Part shown: positions 54,246 to 63,464 of the stretch, piece by piece | Position numbering within the stretch: position 1 is the stretch's first letter | How the letters are laid out: every line of letters starts with the position of its first letter | From: Fidelibacterota bacterium | GTDB taxonomy: Bacteria > Fidelibacterota > UBA8477 > JABMPR01 | Direction: 5' to 3' | Assembly (NCBI GenBank): GCA_018673925.1 | Contig: JABHBL010000102.1 | Coordinates: 124,001-188,000, forward strand | Length of the DNA stretch: 64,000 nucleotides | Made by a program: the position numbers and the translations under genes | Notes under the pieces: generated by a model | Seen by the model: only the letters and a program-made list of their open reading frames with translations | What the model was told of the DNA's origin: nothing | The model's database searches: none

Positions 54246-54926
54246 ATGAAAAAAGTTTTAAGTCTGATTGTCATCACCAGCTTCATCTTCAACTGCGGAC
54301 CAACACCCACAGCAGCACCAGAAGTTATGGTTGATCCATTACGTTTTTCAGAGGCAATGGCAGAGTTTAAATCGGCTGATTCCTTAAAAAAACCTCATCC
54401 AAATTCGGTACTTTTTGTGGGCAGTTCTAGTATCCGGGGTTGGAAAACACTAAGCGCCGACTTTCCTGAACTCAATGTGCTTAATCGCGGGTTTGGTGGA
54501 TCTCACATGTCAGACTTGATCTATTTCATGGATGATATTGTTTTCCCATACCAGCCTAACGCCATTGTCGTTTATGAGGGAGACAACGATATCGCAGCCG
54601 GAAAGACGCCTGAAATAATACTTCGCGACTACAATACCTTCGTATCCAATGTGCTGGAAAAATGGCCCAATAAACCCATCTTTTTTATCTCCATAAAGCC
54701 CAGTTTAGCCCGAATTGATCATTTGGAAAACATGGCTACAGCCAACGCCCTGATCAAGGCACGTACAGAGGAAGTTGAAAATCTATACTATATTGATGTG
54801 TTTACACCCATGCTGGGTGAAGATGGCACCCCTCGCCCCGATATTTTTGGGCATGATGGCTTGCACATGAATGAAGTGGGTTACGCTCTCTGGACCAAAG
54901 TAGTTAAGGAAGAATTGGGTCTATAA
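54246..54926 (+). CDS. SGNH/GDSL-type hydrolase lipoprotein
   Basis: 226 aa. A lipoprotein signal ends at Cys18 (SFIFNC). SGNH blocks are visible: VLFVGSSSIRGWKTL (Ser), VLNRGFGGSHMSDL (Gly), YEGDNDIAAG (Asn) and GHDGLHMNEVG (Asp and His). It is probably an esterase acting on carbohydrate or lipid esters in the envelope. It lies 75 nt after the alpha/beta hydrolase and ends this plus-strand series. The 123 bp after it (54927-55049) contain only a weak GTTAG/CTAAC pair. Confidence 0.9.
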   Translation: MKKVLSLIVITSFIFNCGPTPTAAPEVMVDPLRFSEAMAEFKSADSLKKPHPNSVLFVGSSSIRGWKTLSADFPELNVLNRGFGGSHMSDLIYFMDDIVFPYQPNAIVVYEGDNDIAAGKTPEIILRDYNTFVSNVLEKWPNKPIFFISIKPSLARIDHLENMATANALIKARTEEVENLYYIDVFTPMLGEDGTPRPDIFGHDGLHMNEVGYALWTKVVKEELGL

Positions 54927-55049
54927 GTTACTGAACTGATGAGCTGAAGGTTGGCTTGGCTTTGATCGACGGGAGGTAAAAAACTCTCTGAGCACCATAT
55001 TGTTGTTAGGTAACTCCTGGCTTCTGGCTTCTAACTACTAATTCTTAAA

Positions 55050-55472
55050 TCATTCACCGATAATTTTTACCAGAACGCGTTTATCGCGTCTGCCATCAAA
55101 TTCACCATAGAAAATCTGTTCCCAGGTACCGAAATCCAGACGACCTTTAGTTATGGCAACAACCACTTCACGGCCCATAATCTGTCGTTTGTGATGCGCA
55201 TCTCCATTGTCCTCACCCGTGCGATTATGGTGATAGCGCTCGGGACTGGCATCAAATGGAGCGAGCCACTCTAACCATCTCTTATAATCTTCCTTTAAAC
55301 CGGATTCTTCATCATTGATAAAAACTGATGCAGTAATATGCATGGCATTTACTAAGCAAAGCCCTTCCTGCACACCGCTCTCATGAACTATGGATTCAAC
55401 ATCTCTCGTGATGTTGACAAAACCCATCCGCTCAGGAACTTTAAAATGGAGATATTTGGTAGTTGATTTCAT
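55050..55472 (-). CDS. YjbQ/UPF0047 family protein (secondary thiamine-phosphate synthase-like)
   Basis: 140 aa. [20 protein letters not shown] and [20 protein letters not shown] then [20 protein letters not shown] are hallmarks of the family. Some members have thiamine-phosphate synthase activity in vitro; the physiological role is unclear. It lies 7 nt after the pullulanase gene on the same strand. Confidence 0.93.
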   Translation of the reverse strand: MKSTTKYLHFKVPERMGFVNITRDVESIVHESGVQEGLCLVNAMHITASVFINDEESGLKEDYKRWLEWLAPFDASPERYHHNRTGEDNGDAHHKRQIMGREVVVAITKGRLDFGTWEQIFYGEFDGRRDKRVLVKIIGE

Positions 55473-55479
55473 CAGTCAC

Positions 55480-57516
55480 CTATTGAGCCAGGATGAGTCC
55501 TGATAGTTCCGGCACTACTGCTACTTTCTCAATAGTTCCATGACCACCAGCATTTGCCTGGTTGGCATCAGCTAAAATGGTCCAGGATCCTGAGGGTAAT
55601 GAGAAATTAGCAGCCGCTTTCTTATCGGCATTCAACAACACAAGAATCTTAGTTTTATTTCCCATGGCAACACCATAGGAAAGTTCACCGGAACCATCAA
55701 TAAATTGTCGGTATCCGATAGTCACATTTCTAAGTTCAGCATATTGATTTCTGATGGCCACCAAACCGCGGTAGTAATTGACAATATCTTGATTAAGCTC
55801 TTTTTCATCCCAGTTCAGCCAGTTGGTTTCATCATCTTTCTCATATGAATTATGATCGAGGTGACCCGCATTTGGGTCAATTCCAACACTGTTGGCAATC
55901 ACCTTAGCGCGTCCCCAGCTCTGCCCCTGTGCTATCATCACTGGACCTTGACTGGTCAAAAGATTTAAGGCCGCCAATTTATGTATGGCCAGCTCTTCTG
56001 GCGATAAATGTGCAACCTGTGCTCTGGTGACCTTTTCATCTGCCCCAACTTTACCCAGGGACAATCGAATAAAATCACCCAAGGTGTTGTCATCATGACT
56101 TTCCAGATAATTCACACTTTGTGAGGGATCCCTATAATGGCCACCCTCACTTTGTAAATAGCCACGCATGAGTTTTTTGTAATGCTCAGTATCGTTTCCA
56201 TCCCAAAGCTTTCCAAAAATAAAACCAGAATCATTTTCACGGGGGTTGCGACCTTTAATGCTATTGCGGAAGTGATCATTCCAGGAAGCCCAGCCATGAT
56301 CAGCCAGATCACCGGGATTGTATCCGCCTCCGCCCCAGGGTTCGCCAATGAGGATCACCTCAGGATTTACAGCTTGTGTAGCGGCCGTAATTGCATCTAC
56401 TGTTTCAAGATCAATCATGGTTGCAAGATCAAAACGAAAGCCATCGATGTGGTACTCATTCATCCAATGCAAGAGACTCTCAATGATCATTTTCCGAGAC
56501 ATGGTATTCTCGGTTTTAAAATCATTACCACAACCACTATGGGAGAGATAATCGCCCTCTTCATCTAACCTGAAGTAGTAGTTTTTGTCAATGAGTTTAA
56601 AGGGATTGTCATCATATTGGGAAACATGGTTGTAGACCACATCGAGGATAACTGATATGCCTTCCTTGTGCAAAGCACGTACCATTTCCTTCATCTCATT
56701 GACTGCTCGTCCATCCTGACCGATCCAGGTCCCCCGATCCTTCACACCATCTGATCCATAATAGATTTCTGGAGCGAAGAAAAATGAGGTCATATAGCCC
56801 CAATGATTCGCTTCGTATGGATTCCAGTCATTCCAGGTGCTGAGTTCTGAATTCTTATAATCGATTTCAATGTTCCCGAACTCCTGGAGAGGTAAAAATT
56901 CTATGGCATTGAATCCCATATCCTTCAAATGGGCAATACCGCCCTTTTGTAAGGGTTCGATGAAGCCTTTATATGTTCCTGGCTGCTGTGCTCCTGATGT
57001 TGGATGGGCTGTCATATCTCTCAGGTGGGCTTCAAGAATCACGAGATCACCAATTGCTGCCGAGGTTACCTCATCTCCCTGCCAATCAAAATTGTCCTTT
57101 GGTAATATGATGGATTTGCTGGGATACTTAAAATGATTCTGGCGCACTACTGCTTCGGAATATGGATCTGGAATGATGATCCCCTGAGAACCAGAGGCTG
57201 AATAGGCATAAAATTTTGTGAGCTTATCATTGGGGACACCCACTTCCCAGACACCATTATTCTTTTTGAGCATGGCAAGGTTTTCACCGTTGGCATCATC
57301 AAATTTTTCAAAAAGAACCAGGTTTACCTGATCTTCTAATGGTGCAAATAGACGAAAAACCATTTCATCTTGATTTCGACTAATCCCCAATTTCTCATCA
57401 ACGGTGGCCATATCATTGTTACTTAATGTCATATCTTTTACTAACTCCGAATTATTGCTACAGGCTACCATGATGACGATAAGAACCAAACTCAGGATAA
57501 TTTTCCTGGGACTCAT
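55480..57516 (-). CDS. Pullulanase/isoamylase-type GH13 lipoprotein
   Basis: 678 aa. The lipoprotein signal ends at Cys19 (IVIMVAC). An N-terminal CBM48-like domain (residues ~45-120) precedes the GH13 barrel: LDVVYNHVSQYDDNPF (region I), DGFRFDLATMIDLETV (nucleophile Asp), ILIGEPWGGGGYNPGD (acid Glu) and YLESHDDNTLGD (third Asp). It most likely debranches alpha-1,6 bonds of pullulan, glycogen or starch fragments at the cell envelope. AAGGGG lies before the ATG. Downstream is yjbQ. Confidence 0.92.
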   Translation of the reverse strand: MSPRKIILSLVLIVIMVACSNNSELVKDMTLSNNDMATVDEKLGISRNQDEMVFRLFAPLEDQVNLVLFEKFDDANGENLAMLKKNNGVWEVGVPNDKLTKFYAYSASGSQGIIIPDPYSEAVVRQNHFKYPSKSIILPKDNFDWQGDEVTSAAIGDLVILEAHLRDMTAHPTSGAQQPGTYKGFIEPLQKGGIAHLKDMGFNAIEFLPLQEFGNIEIDYKNSELSTWNDWNPYEANHWGYMTSFFFAPEIYYGSDGVKDRGTWIGQDGRAVNEMKEMVRALHKEGISVILDVVYNHVSQYDDNPFKLIDKNYYFRLDEEGDYLSHSGCGNDFKTENTMSRKMIIESLLHWMNEYHIDGFRFDLATMIDLETVDAITAATQAVNPEVILIGEPWGGGGYNPGDLADHGWASWNDHFRNSIKGRNPRENDSGFIFGKLWDGNDTEHYKKLMRGYLQSEGGHYRDPSQSVNYLESHDDNTLGDFIRLSLGKVGADEKVTRAQVAHLSPEELAIHKLAALNLLTSQGPVMIAQGQSWGRAKVIANSVGIDPNAGHLDHNSYEKDDETNWLNWDEKELNQDIVNYYRGLVAIRNQYAELRNVTIGYRQFIDGSGELSYGVAMGNKTKILVLLNADKKAAANFSLPSGSWTILADANQANAGGHGTIEKVAVVPELSGLILAQ

Positions 57517-57711
57517 ATAAGTGTTCCCCTTTTCTCCAAAAACATACTCGAGGTGCTTGAAATTGACTGCTGGCTGACATTTAAACAGTTTTCGAGCAAT
57601 TGCGAAGAAACATAATGTGAAAGAAGGGATTATAAAGCCATATTCATCGTAGTAATTTGTAACTCGATGGGTGATAATCGCTCTAAGAGCAATAACGAAA
57701 GAAGGATTAGA

Positions 57712-58206
57712 ATGAAAAAAAATAGAATTATCGCCAGCTCAGCCGCCATTCTCTTTGTGGTTTTCGGTATCTTTATGATAGGTACAACATCTGTATCTGC
57801 TCAAAGTGCTCCAGATTTTACCCTCACCGATCTTAATGGAGAAAAAGTTTCACTATCTGATTATAAAGGTAAAATTATCATCTTAGACTTTTGGGCTACC
57901 TGGTGTGGGCCATGTAAAATGGAAATTCCCAGCTTTATAAAACTTCAGGATGACTACAAGGATGATGTGGTGGTTTTGGGCATTTCTCTGGATCGGGGTG
58001 GTGCAAAAGTAGTGGTTCCCTTTGCCGAAAAGATGAACATAAATTACCCAATCGTATATGGTGATGGCAATGTCGTACAGGCTTATGGTGGGGTACGCAG
58101 TATACCGACTACCTTTGTCATCGATAAAGATTTTAATATTCAACGTAAGTATGTTGGCTATACAGATCACAAAGTCTTCGAGAATGATATTCTGTCTTTC
58201 AAGTAA
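57712..58206 (+). CDS. TlpA-like thiol-disulfide protein (exported)
   Basis: 164 aa from ATG 57712, with GAAGGA 7 nt upstream; an ATG at 57667 is less likely. A signal sequence (MKKNRIIASSAAILFVVFGI to SVSAQ) is followed by APDFTLTDLNGEKVSL and the active site Cys65-Gly-Pro-Cys68 in FWATWCGPCKMEIPSF. GGVRSIPTTFVIDKD holds the cis-Pro. It is a second redoxin in the window beside the one at 25023. It is alone on its strand until the small basic gene. Confidence 0.92.
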   Translation: MKKNRIIASSAAILFVVFGIFMIGTTSVSAQSAPDFTLTDLNGEKVSLSDYKGKIIILDFWATWCGPCKMEIPSFIKLQDDYKDDVVVLGISLDRGGAKVVVPFAEKMNINYPIVYGDGNVVQAYGGVRSIPTTFVIDKDFNIQRKYVGYTDHKVFENDILSFK

Positions 58207-58281
58207 GGATTGCACAAAATTATTTGCAATAGGCGTGACTGTCGTTTAGTTTCGCCCCGCTAAAGGACTGGAGGAAAGACT

Positions 58282-58476
58282 ATGGCTAAAGCACAAGCAT
58301 TTGGAGATAAAGTACGCGGGAAGATACGTACCCATAAAAAGATGGTACGTTACATCCTGCCCCTCAAAAAAGACAAAAGCAATTCTCTTCGTTTTAGAGA
58401 AGGAATGCTCGCTGTTCCTGAGGAAAAAGAGCATGCTGATTATATCACTGAGCAAATGGATTCACTGATTAAATAA
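58282..58476 (+). CDS. Small basic protein, unrecognised
   Basis: 64 aa. A strong ribosome site (GGAGGAAAG) lies just before the ATG and a strong terminator follows the stop, so it is probably a real, well-translated gene. The N-terminal half is rich in Lys and Arg (KVRGKIRTHKKMVRYILPLK); the C-terminal half is acidic and mixed (LAVPEEKEHADYITEQ). No family is recognised. The basic face suggests nucleic-acid or ribosome binding, as a guess only. Confidence 0.72.
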   Translation: MAKAQAFGDKVRGKIRTHKKMVRYILPLKKDKSNSLRFREGMLAVPEEKEHADYITEQMDSLIK

Positions 58477-58484
58477 GCATCACT

Positions 58485-58531
58485 CCAGGCAACAATTTCA
58501 GAAACGCCCCGACATGGGGCGTTTCTTTTTT
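58485..58531 (+). repeat. Terminator-containing direct repeat, copy A
   Basis: 47 bp matching 58608-58654 at 42 positions by eye. It includes the full hairpin and T run plus 16 bp before the stem, so the similarity is not limited to the hairpin. Confidence 0.8.
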
Positions 58532-58532
58532 T
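58501..58532 (+). terminator. Intrinsic terminator after the small basic gene
   Basis: GAAACGCCCC (58501-58510) pairs with GGGGCGTTTC (58516-58525) around a 5-nt loop, followed by seven T. Confidence 0.92.
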
Positions 58533-58607
58533 AGATGATCACAGTAGAATAAGGTATGTTGATTGCATCCGAGCGCACATACTTTGCCCCACCCATTTCA
58601 TAATCAT

Positions 58608-58654
58608 CCAGACAACTATTTTAGAAACGCCCCGGAATGGGGCGTTTCTTTTTT
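58608..58654 (+). repeat. Terminator-containing direct repeat, copy B
   Basis: Second copy of the 47-bp unit of 58485-58531, with about five differences, three of them outside the stem and two in the loop. Confidence 0.8.
58624..58654 (+). terminator. Second identical-stem terminator just before ligA
   Basis: The same 10-bp stem (58624-58633 with 58639-58648) and a 5-nt loop, then six T. It ends 27 nt before the ligA ATG, so it either reinforces the first terminator or lies within the ligA leader. Confidence 0.88.
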
Positions 58655-58681
58655 ATACCCTGCCGATTACATTTTCAGCCT

Positions 58682-60694
58682 ATGGATCAACAACAAACCC
58701 TTGCGCGAATCCGCGAACTCACGGAAGCTCTTACTGAGCATAATCACCGTTACTATATACTCGATAACCCAACCATATCTGATGCTGGTTATGATGCGCA
58801 GCTACGAGAGTTACAAGACCTGGAAACCGAATATCCAGAATTGATGCAGACTGATTCTCCTACCCAAAGAGTTGGGAGTTTACCTCTATCAGGTTTTGAT
58901 CAACTCACACACAGCATCCCCATGCTTTCACTATCCAACGCCATGGATGAAGAAGAGTTAGTCAGTTTTGATGCAAGAGTCCGTAAAGATCTTGAGATTG
59001 AGCGGCTGGACTATGTCGTTGAACCAAAACTTGATGGTCTCGGTGTAGAATTGATCTATGTGGACGGCGTTTTCACGGCTGGATCTACCAGAGGTGATGG
59101 TTTTACTGGTGAGAATATCACTCAAAATCTACGTACTTTAAAAACCCTACCGCTAAGGCTCAGGGGCGACTCCCGAACCATTCCTCCCTATCTGGAGGTT
59201 CGTGGTGAAGTATTTATGGCGCATCAGGATTTTGAACAATTAAATCAACGACAGCTTGATCAGGAAAAGCAACCCTTTGCAAATCCACGTAATGCTGCTG
59301 CGGGAAGTTTGCGACAGCTTGATTCGAGGATCACAGCTAGTCGAAACCTTTTGATCAATCTTTACGCTGCTGGAAGTATTGATAGCTTCGCCCCTGAATC
59401 ACAAATGGAGTTTATTCAAGCCCTGAGGGATTGGGGTTTTCCAGTGAATGATTTGTACGAATTATGTCCCAACATCGAGAGTGTGATTCATTTCCATAAA
59501 AATCTTGAAAGCAATCGAGAAAATCTGGAGTATGATATCGATGGTACCGTGACCAAGGTGAACCGTCTGGATTATCAAAACCGCATGGGTATTCGGAGCC
59601 GATCCCCACGGTGGGCTATTGCCGGTAAGTTTAAAGCACGCCAGGAAATCACAAAAATTTTAAGCATCGTCCCCAGTGTGGGAAGAACTGGTGCGATCAC
59701 TCCTGTGGCAAATCTTGAACCCGTTCATCTCGGAGGTGTCATCGTAGCTAGAGCAACCCTCCATAATCAGGATGAAATTGATCGGAAAGAAGTTCGAGAA
59801 GGTGATACCGTGGTGGTTCAGCGGGCAGGCGATGTCATTCCAGAGGTTGTGAAAGCCCTGCTGGAAAAACGACCTGCAGGTTCACAACCCTACATCATTC
59901 CAGATCGTTGCCCGGCCTGTGATGGTCATGTCATCCGTCTCGATGGAGAGGCCAAACACTACTGCCAGAATATTTCCTGCACTGCTCAGATTAAAGGGCG
60001 TATTGAGCATTTTGTTGCCAAACGCTGTATGGATATTGATGGCTTTGGGACCAAGTTGGTGGGACAGTTGGTGGATACAGGTTTCATCACCAGTATTGCA
60101 GATATCTATTCTCTCAACCTGGACCAATTAGCTAATCTGGAGCGCATGGCAGAAAAATCGGCCCTCAATATCATTGAGGCAATTAATTCAAGCAAATCTG
60201 CAGATTTGTGGAGGTTAATCCATGGATTGGGTATCCGAAATGTGGGTGAACATATTTCCAAGGTTATTGCCAATAAATATGGTTCTCTCTTGGCCATGGG
60301 AGAAGCAAGCGTGGATGATCTGGAGGCCACCCATGAGGTTGGTCCTATTGTCGCCAGAGGATTGGTAGAGTTTTTTAGAGATTCTGACAATCAGAAAATC
60401 CTGGCAAAATTATCTGGACATGGGTTAAATCCTACAATCGATGTGAGCGCCCGGAGTGAAGGCATATTTTCAGGGCTCTCCTTTGTATTTACTGGAAAGT
60501 TGGAGCATTTTAACCGAGATTCAGCAAGAGTATTGGTTGAGTCGCTTGGTGGTGCATCAGCCAACACGATTAGCAAAAAAACAGACTACTTAGTTGCAGG
60601 ACCAGGTGCAGGTTCCAAAATGGAGAAAGCCAATAAACTGGGTGTGAAAATTCTCACTGAAGATGAATTTCGAAGTATGGTAGGAGCGCAATAA
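58682..60694 (+). CDS. ligA: NAD-dependent DNA ligase
   Basis: 670 aa from ATG 58682; an upstream ATG at 58637 falls in the terminator. The adenylated Lys116 is in VEPKLDGLGVEL. HNHRYYILDNPTISDAGYD is the N-terminal NAD-binding Ia domain. The zinc finger uses CPAC and a second Cys pair (YCQNISC). HhH motifs and a C-terminal BRCT domain (FSGLSFVFTGKLEHF) complete the chain. It seals nicks in DNA. The ribosome site is weak. accC starts at the next base. Confidence 0.96.
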   Translation: MDQQQTLARIRELTEALTEHNHRYYILDNPTISDAGYDAQLRELQDLETEYPELMQTDSPTQRVGSLPLSGFDQLTHSIPMLSLSNAMDEEELVSFDARVRKDLEIERLDYVVEPKLDGLGVELIYVDGVFTAGSTRGDGFTGENITQNLRTLKTLPLRLRGDSRTIPPYLEVRGEVFMAHQDFEQLNQRQLDQEKQPFANPRNAAAGSLRQLDSRITASRNLLINLYAAGSIDSFAPESQMEFIQALRDWGFPVNDLYELCPNIESVIHFHKNLESNRENLEYDIDGTVTKVNRLDYQNRMGIRSRSPRWAIAGKFKARQEITKILSIVPSVGRTGAITPVANLEPVHLGGVIVARATLHNQDEIDRKEVREGDTVVVQRAGDVIPEVVKALLEKRPAGSQPYIIPDRCPACDGHVIRLDGEAKHYCQNISCTAQIKGRIEHFVAKRCMDIDGFGTKLVGQLVDTGFITSIADIYSLNLDQLANLERMAEKSALNIIEAINSSKSADLWRLIHGLGIRNVGEHISKVIANKYGSLLAMGEASVDDLEATHEVGPIVARGLVEFFRDSDNQKILAKLSGHGLNPTIDVSARSEGIFSGLSFVFTGKLEHFNRDSARVLVESLGGASANTISKKTDYLVAGPGAGSKMEKANKLGVKILTEDEFRSMVGAQ

Positions 60695-62197
60695 ATGTTT
60701 AAGAAAATTTTGATCGCCAATCGAGGCGAAATTGCACTAAGAGTGATGCGAACCTGTCGGGAAATGGGCATTGAAGTGGTGGCCGTCTTTTCTGAGGCTG
60801 ATCGCACTGCTCCCCATGTCCTTTTTGCTGATGAAGCCTATCACATTGGTCCAGCCCCCTCCACAGAAAGTTATCTCAACTACGCAAAAATACTTGAAGT
60901 AGCCAGAGAATCTGGTGCAGAAGCAATTCATCCTGGTTATGGGTTTTTATCAGAGAATACAGATTTTGCCAGTGATGTTTCCAAGGCGGGCATCGTTTTT
61001 ATCGGCCCCCCCGCATCCGCGATTAAGATCATGGGTGACAAAACCATGGCTCGGCAAACCATGCTCAAAACACAGGTTCCTGTTGTACCCGGTACAGAAG
61101 AGCCTATCGCTGACATCTCCAAGGCACAAAAAGTTGCTGAAGAGATCGGTTTTCCAGTTCTAATAAAAGCGGCTGGTGGTGGCGGTGGCAAAGGTATGCG
61201 CATTGTCAATTCTTCAGATGAATTTGAAGATGCCGTGGGTAAAGCCGAGAGAGAATCACAATCCGCGTTCGGGGATGGACGGGTATATGTGGAAAAGTAT
61301 TTGGAAGAACCCCATCACATTGAATTTCAAATTCTGGCTGATACCCATGGAAATACAATCCACCTGAACGAGAGGGAATGTTCCATTCAGAGACGCTATC
61401 AGAAGGTGATTGAAGAATCTCCTAGTCCATTTATAGATGATAGTCTCAGGTCAAAAATGGGTCAAGCTGCAGTGGAAACTGCCGAGAGCTGTAAATATGT
61501 TGGCGCAGGGACTGTGGAGTTTCTGGTGGACAAACATAGAAATTTTTATTTCCTGGAAATGAATACACGTCTTCAGGTAGAGCATCCTGTTACGGAAATG
61601 GTGACCGGAATAGATCTGGTTGCTGAGCAAATTCGCATTGCCTTTGGCCAGCCTTTGTCTGTCAAGCAAAGTGACATCAATACCACAGGTCATGCGATTG
61701 AATGTCGCATCTATGCTGAAGATGCGTCTAATGACTTTGCTCCTTCCACGGGAGAAATTGTCATGCTCCAAATCCCCGATGGTGCAGGAACAAGATTTGA
61801 TGGAGCCATAAGACAGGGTATCGAGATCACACCGTACTATGACCCCATGCTGGGAAAGCTGATTTGTTGGGCAAAGGATAGAGATTCAGCACTTAACCGA
61901 AGTGAACGAGCGCTACGTGAATTTTATATTGGTGGTATTGAGACAACCATTCAGTTTTGCCGATCTGTAGTGAAGCATCCAATTTTCCGCGAGGGGACCT
62001 ACGATACTCACTTCTATACCAATTTCAGGGATGAATTACATGCTGATCTGGCAGATTCAACTGATGAAGTACTTTTGGTTGCAGGTGGTTCACTTTTTCA
62101 TCATCAAAATCAAATCAAACATAGTTCTAATTCATCTGACTCAACCAAGAAAACGCGGTCAAACTGGGTCAGCGCACAGCTAGGGAGAAATGCTTGA
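60695..62197 (+). CDS. Biotin carboxylase subunit of an acyl-CoA carboxylase
   Basis: 500 aa. ILIANRGEIALRVMRTCREM, HPGYGFLSENTDFA, KAAGGGGGKGMRIV (ATP loop) and EMNTRLQVEHPVTEMVTGID are canonical. About 50 residues beyond the usual end (after the carboxylase C-domain) form a Ser-rich tail (HHQNQIKHSSNSSDSTKK). It carboxylates biotin using ATP and bicarbonate. The following BCCP gene and methylmalonyl-CoA mutase favour propionyl-CoA over acetyl-CoA. The start directly follows the ligA stop. The carboxyltransferase is not in the window. Confidence 0.93.
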   Translation: MFKKILIANRGEIALRVMRTCREMGIEVVAVFSEADRTAPHVLFADEAYHIGPAPSTESYLNYAKILEVARESGAEAIHPGYGFLSENTDFASDVSKAGIVFIGPPASAIKIMGDKTMARQTMLKTQVPVVPGTEEPIADISKAQKVAEEIGFPVLIKAAGGGGGKGMRIVNSSDEFEDAVGKAERESQSAFGDGRVYVEKYLEEPHHIEFQILADTHGNTIHLNERECSIQRRYQKVIEESPSPFIDDSLRSKMGQAAVETAESCKYVGAGTVEFLVDKHRNFYFLEMNTRLQVEHPVTEMVTGIDLVAEQIRIAFGQPLSVKQSDINTTGHAIECRIYAEDASNDFAPSTGEIVMLQIPDGAGTRFDGAIRQGIEITPYYDPMLGKLICWAKDRDSALNRSERALREFYIGGIETTIQFCRSVVKHPIFREGTYDTHFYTNFRDELHADLADSTDEVLLVAGGSLFHHQNQIKHSSNSSDSTKKTRSNWVSAQLGRNA

Positions 62198-62697
62198 TGA
62201 AGTTTGAAATCAATGCCAACAAGCACTCCATAGAAGCCAATATCACTATTGATTCCAACGAGTTGGTCATTAAAACCAGTGAAAATGATCTGCGTTTTGA
62301 GGCGATTCAAGTTCAACCTGGAGTTTATAGTGTCTTGATGAATAATCGCTCATTTGTAGTTGGGGTTTGCCCCAGCGAAGCAAATCGATTGAATGTAAAT
62401 GGAACCCCCATTAATCTGGAACTCCTAGATGCAGTACATCTTCATCTTAGAGAATTAGGTTGGGATGCTCTCAAGGAAGTAAAAGCTGGTCTTATCAGCG
62501 CTCAAATTCCTGGTCTAGTGACCAAGATTTTCCATGCCCCCGGGGATGAGGTCAAGGAGGGTGATCCTCTTTTCCTTATTGAAGCCATGAAGATGGAAAA
62601 TGAGATAAAATCTCCAGTCGCAGGAACTGTCAAAAAAATAGGTGTGGCCGAGGGTCAAACCGTTGAAAAGGGAACAAATATCATCGAGATTGTGTAA
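62197..62697 (+). CDS. Biotin carboxyl carrier protein of an acyl-CoA carboxylase
   Basis: 166 aa from ATG 62197, sharing a base with the upstream stop (TGATG); AGGGAG is 8 nt upstream. The N-terminal part (about 1-95) looks like a small linking domain of PccA type, with short beta strands. The biotinyl domain has Lys132 in [13 protein letters not shown]. It carries carboxybiotin between the biotin carboxylase and a carboxyltransferase. With the preceding gene it resembles a PccA alpha subunit split in two. Confidence 0.93.
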   Translation: MKFEINANKHSIEANITIDSNELVIKTSENDLRFEAIQVQPGVYSVLMNNRSFVVGVCPSEANRLNVNGTPINLELLDAVHLHLRELGWDALKEVKAGLISAQIPGLVTKIFHAPGDEVKEGDPLFLIEAMKMENEIKSPVAGTVKKIGVAEGQTVEKGTNIIEIV

Positions 62698-62732
62698 GCC
62701 ATTCTGATGATAATCAAAATAATGGAAATCAA

Positions 62733-63455
62733 ATGCTAGGTAGAATGTTCGGAGCTGGACTCGGGTGGGCTTTCGCAGGACCCATCGGAGGATTAATTGG
62801 TTGGTGGTTAGGTGGTCAAGTCGATGCGAACCCCAATTTAGGTCAAGGTTCTGGTCCAAGAATTTCACAGCAGACCAGACCTGGCGATTTTGCCATTGCC
62901 ATGTTGGTTCTGGTTGCTGCAGTGATGAAGGCAGATGGAAAAGTAGTCAAGGCAGAATTAGATTATGTAAAGCAATTCCTCATAAAAAGTTTTGGTCATG
63001 AAAACGCCCAGGAAATGTTGGTATTATTAAAGAATTTACTGGAACAAGACTACTACATCTATGAAATAGCCAATCAGATAAATAGTCATATGAATACAGC
63101 TGAGAAACTTCAGCTCATGCATGTTCTATTTGGGATTAGCCAGGCTGATGGTCAGGTCCATGCCAGTGAGGTTGAAATCATTCAGGAGATAGGTCAACAC
63201 TTAAAACTTAATGCCCGTGACGTGGATGCGATCATGGCCATTTTTGTTAAAAATACCAACTCCTACTACCAGATATTAGAGATAGATCGATCAGCGAGTG
63301 ATCTGGAGATTAAAAAGGCCTATCGTTCTATGGCAGCGCGTTTTCATCCAGATAAGGTTCAGCATCTTGGACCAGAATTCCAAAAAATGGCTGAGGATAA
63401 ATTCAAAGCTATCAACGAAGCTTACCAACAGATAAAGACTGAGCGCGGGATCTAG
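62733..63455 (+). CDS. TerB-like / DnaJ-domain protein (DjlA-like)
   Basis: 240 aa. A Gly-rich hydrophobic N-terminus ([20 protein letters not shown]) suggests membrane anchoring. A TerB-like alpha domain follows ([35 protein letters not shown]), then a C-terminal J domain with the HPD motif in [14 protein letters not shown]. This order matches DjlA. It would stimulate DnaK at the membrane. Its place between BCCP and the mutase is not obviously functional. Confidence 0.93.
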   Translation: MLGRMFGAGLGWAFAGPIGGLIGWWLGGQVDANPNLGQGSGPRISQQTRPGDFAIAMLVLVAAVMKADGKVVKAELDYVKQFLIKSFGHENAQEMLVLLKNLLEQDYYIYEIANQINSHMNTAEKLQLMHVLFGISQADGQVHASEVEIIQEIGQHLKLNARDVDAIMAIFVKNTNSYYQILEIDRSASDLEIKKAYRSMAARFHPDKVQHLGPEFQKMAEDKFKAINEAYQQIKTERGI

Positions 63456-63464
63456 GAGCACGCT

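Noticed and set aside
54927-55049. Possible repeat (GTTAG...CTAAC and doubled CTGGCTTCT) between two genes
   Set aside because: The stem is only 5 bp with a long loop and there is no T run; a second copy elsewhere in the window was not seen.
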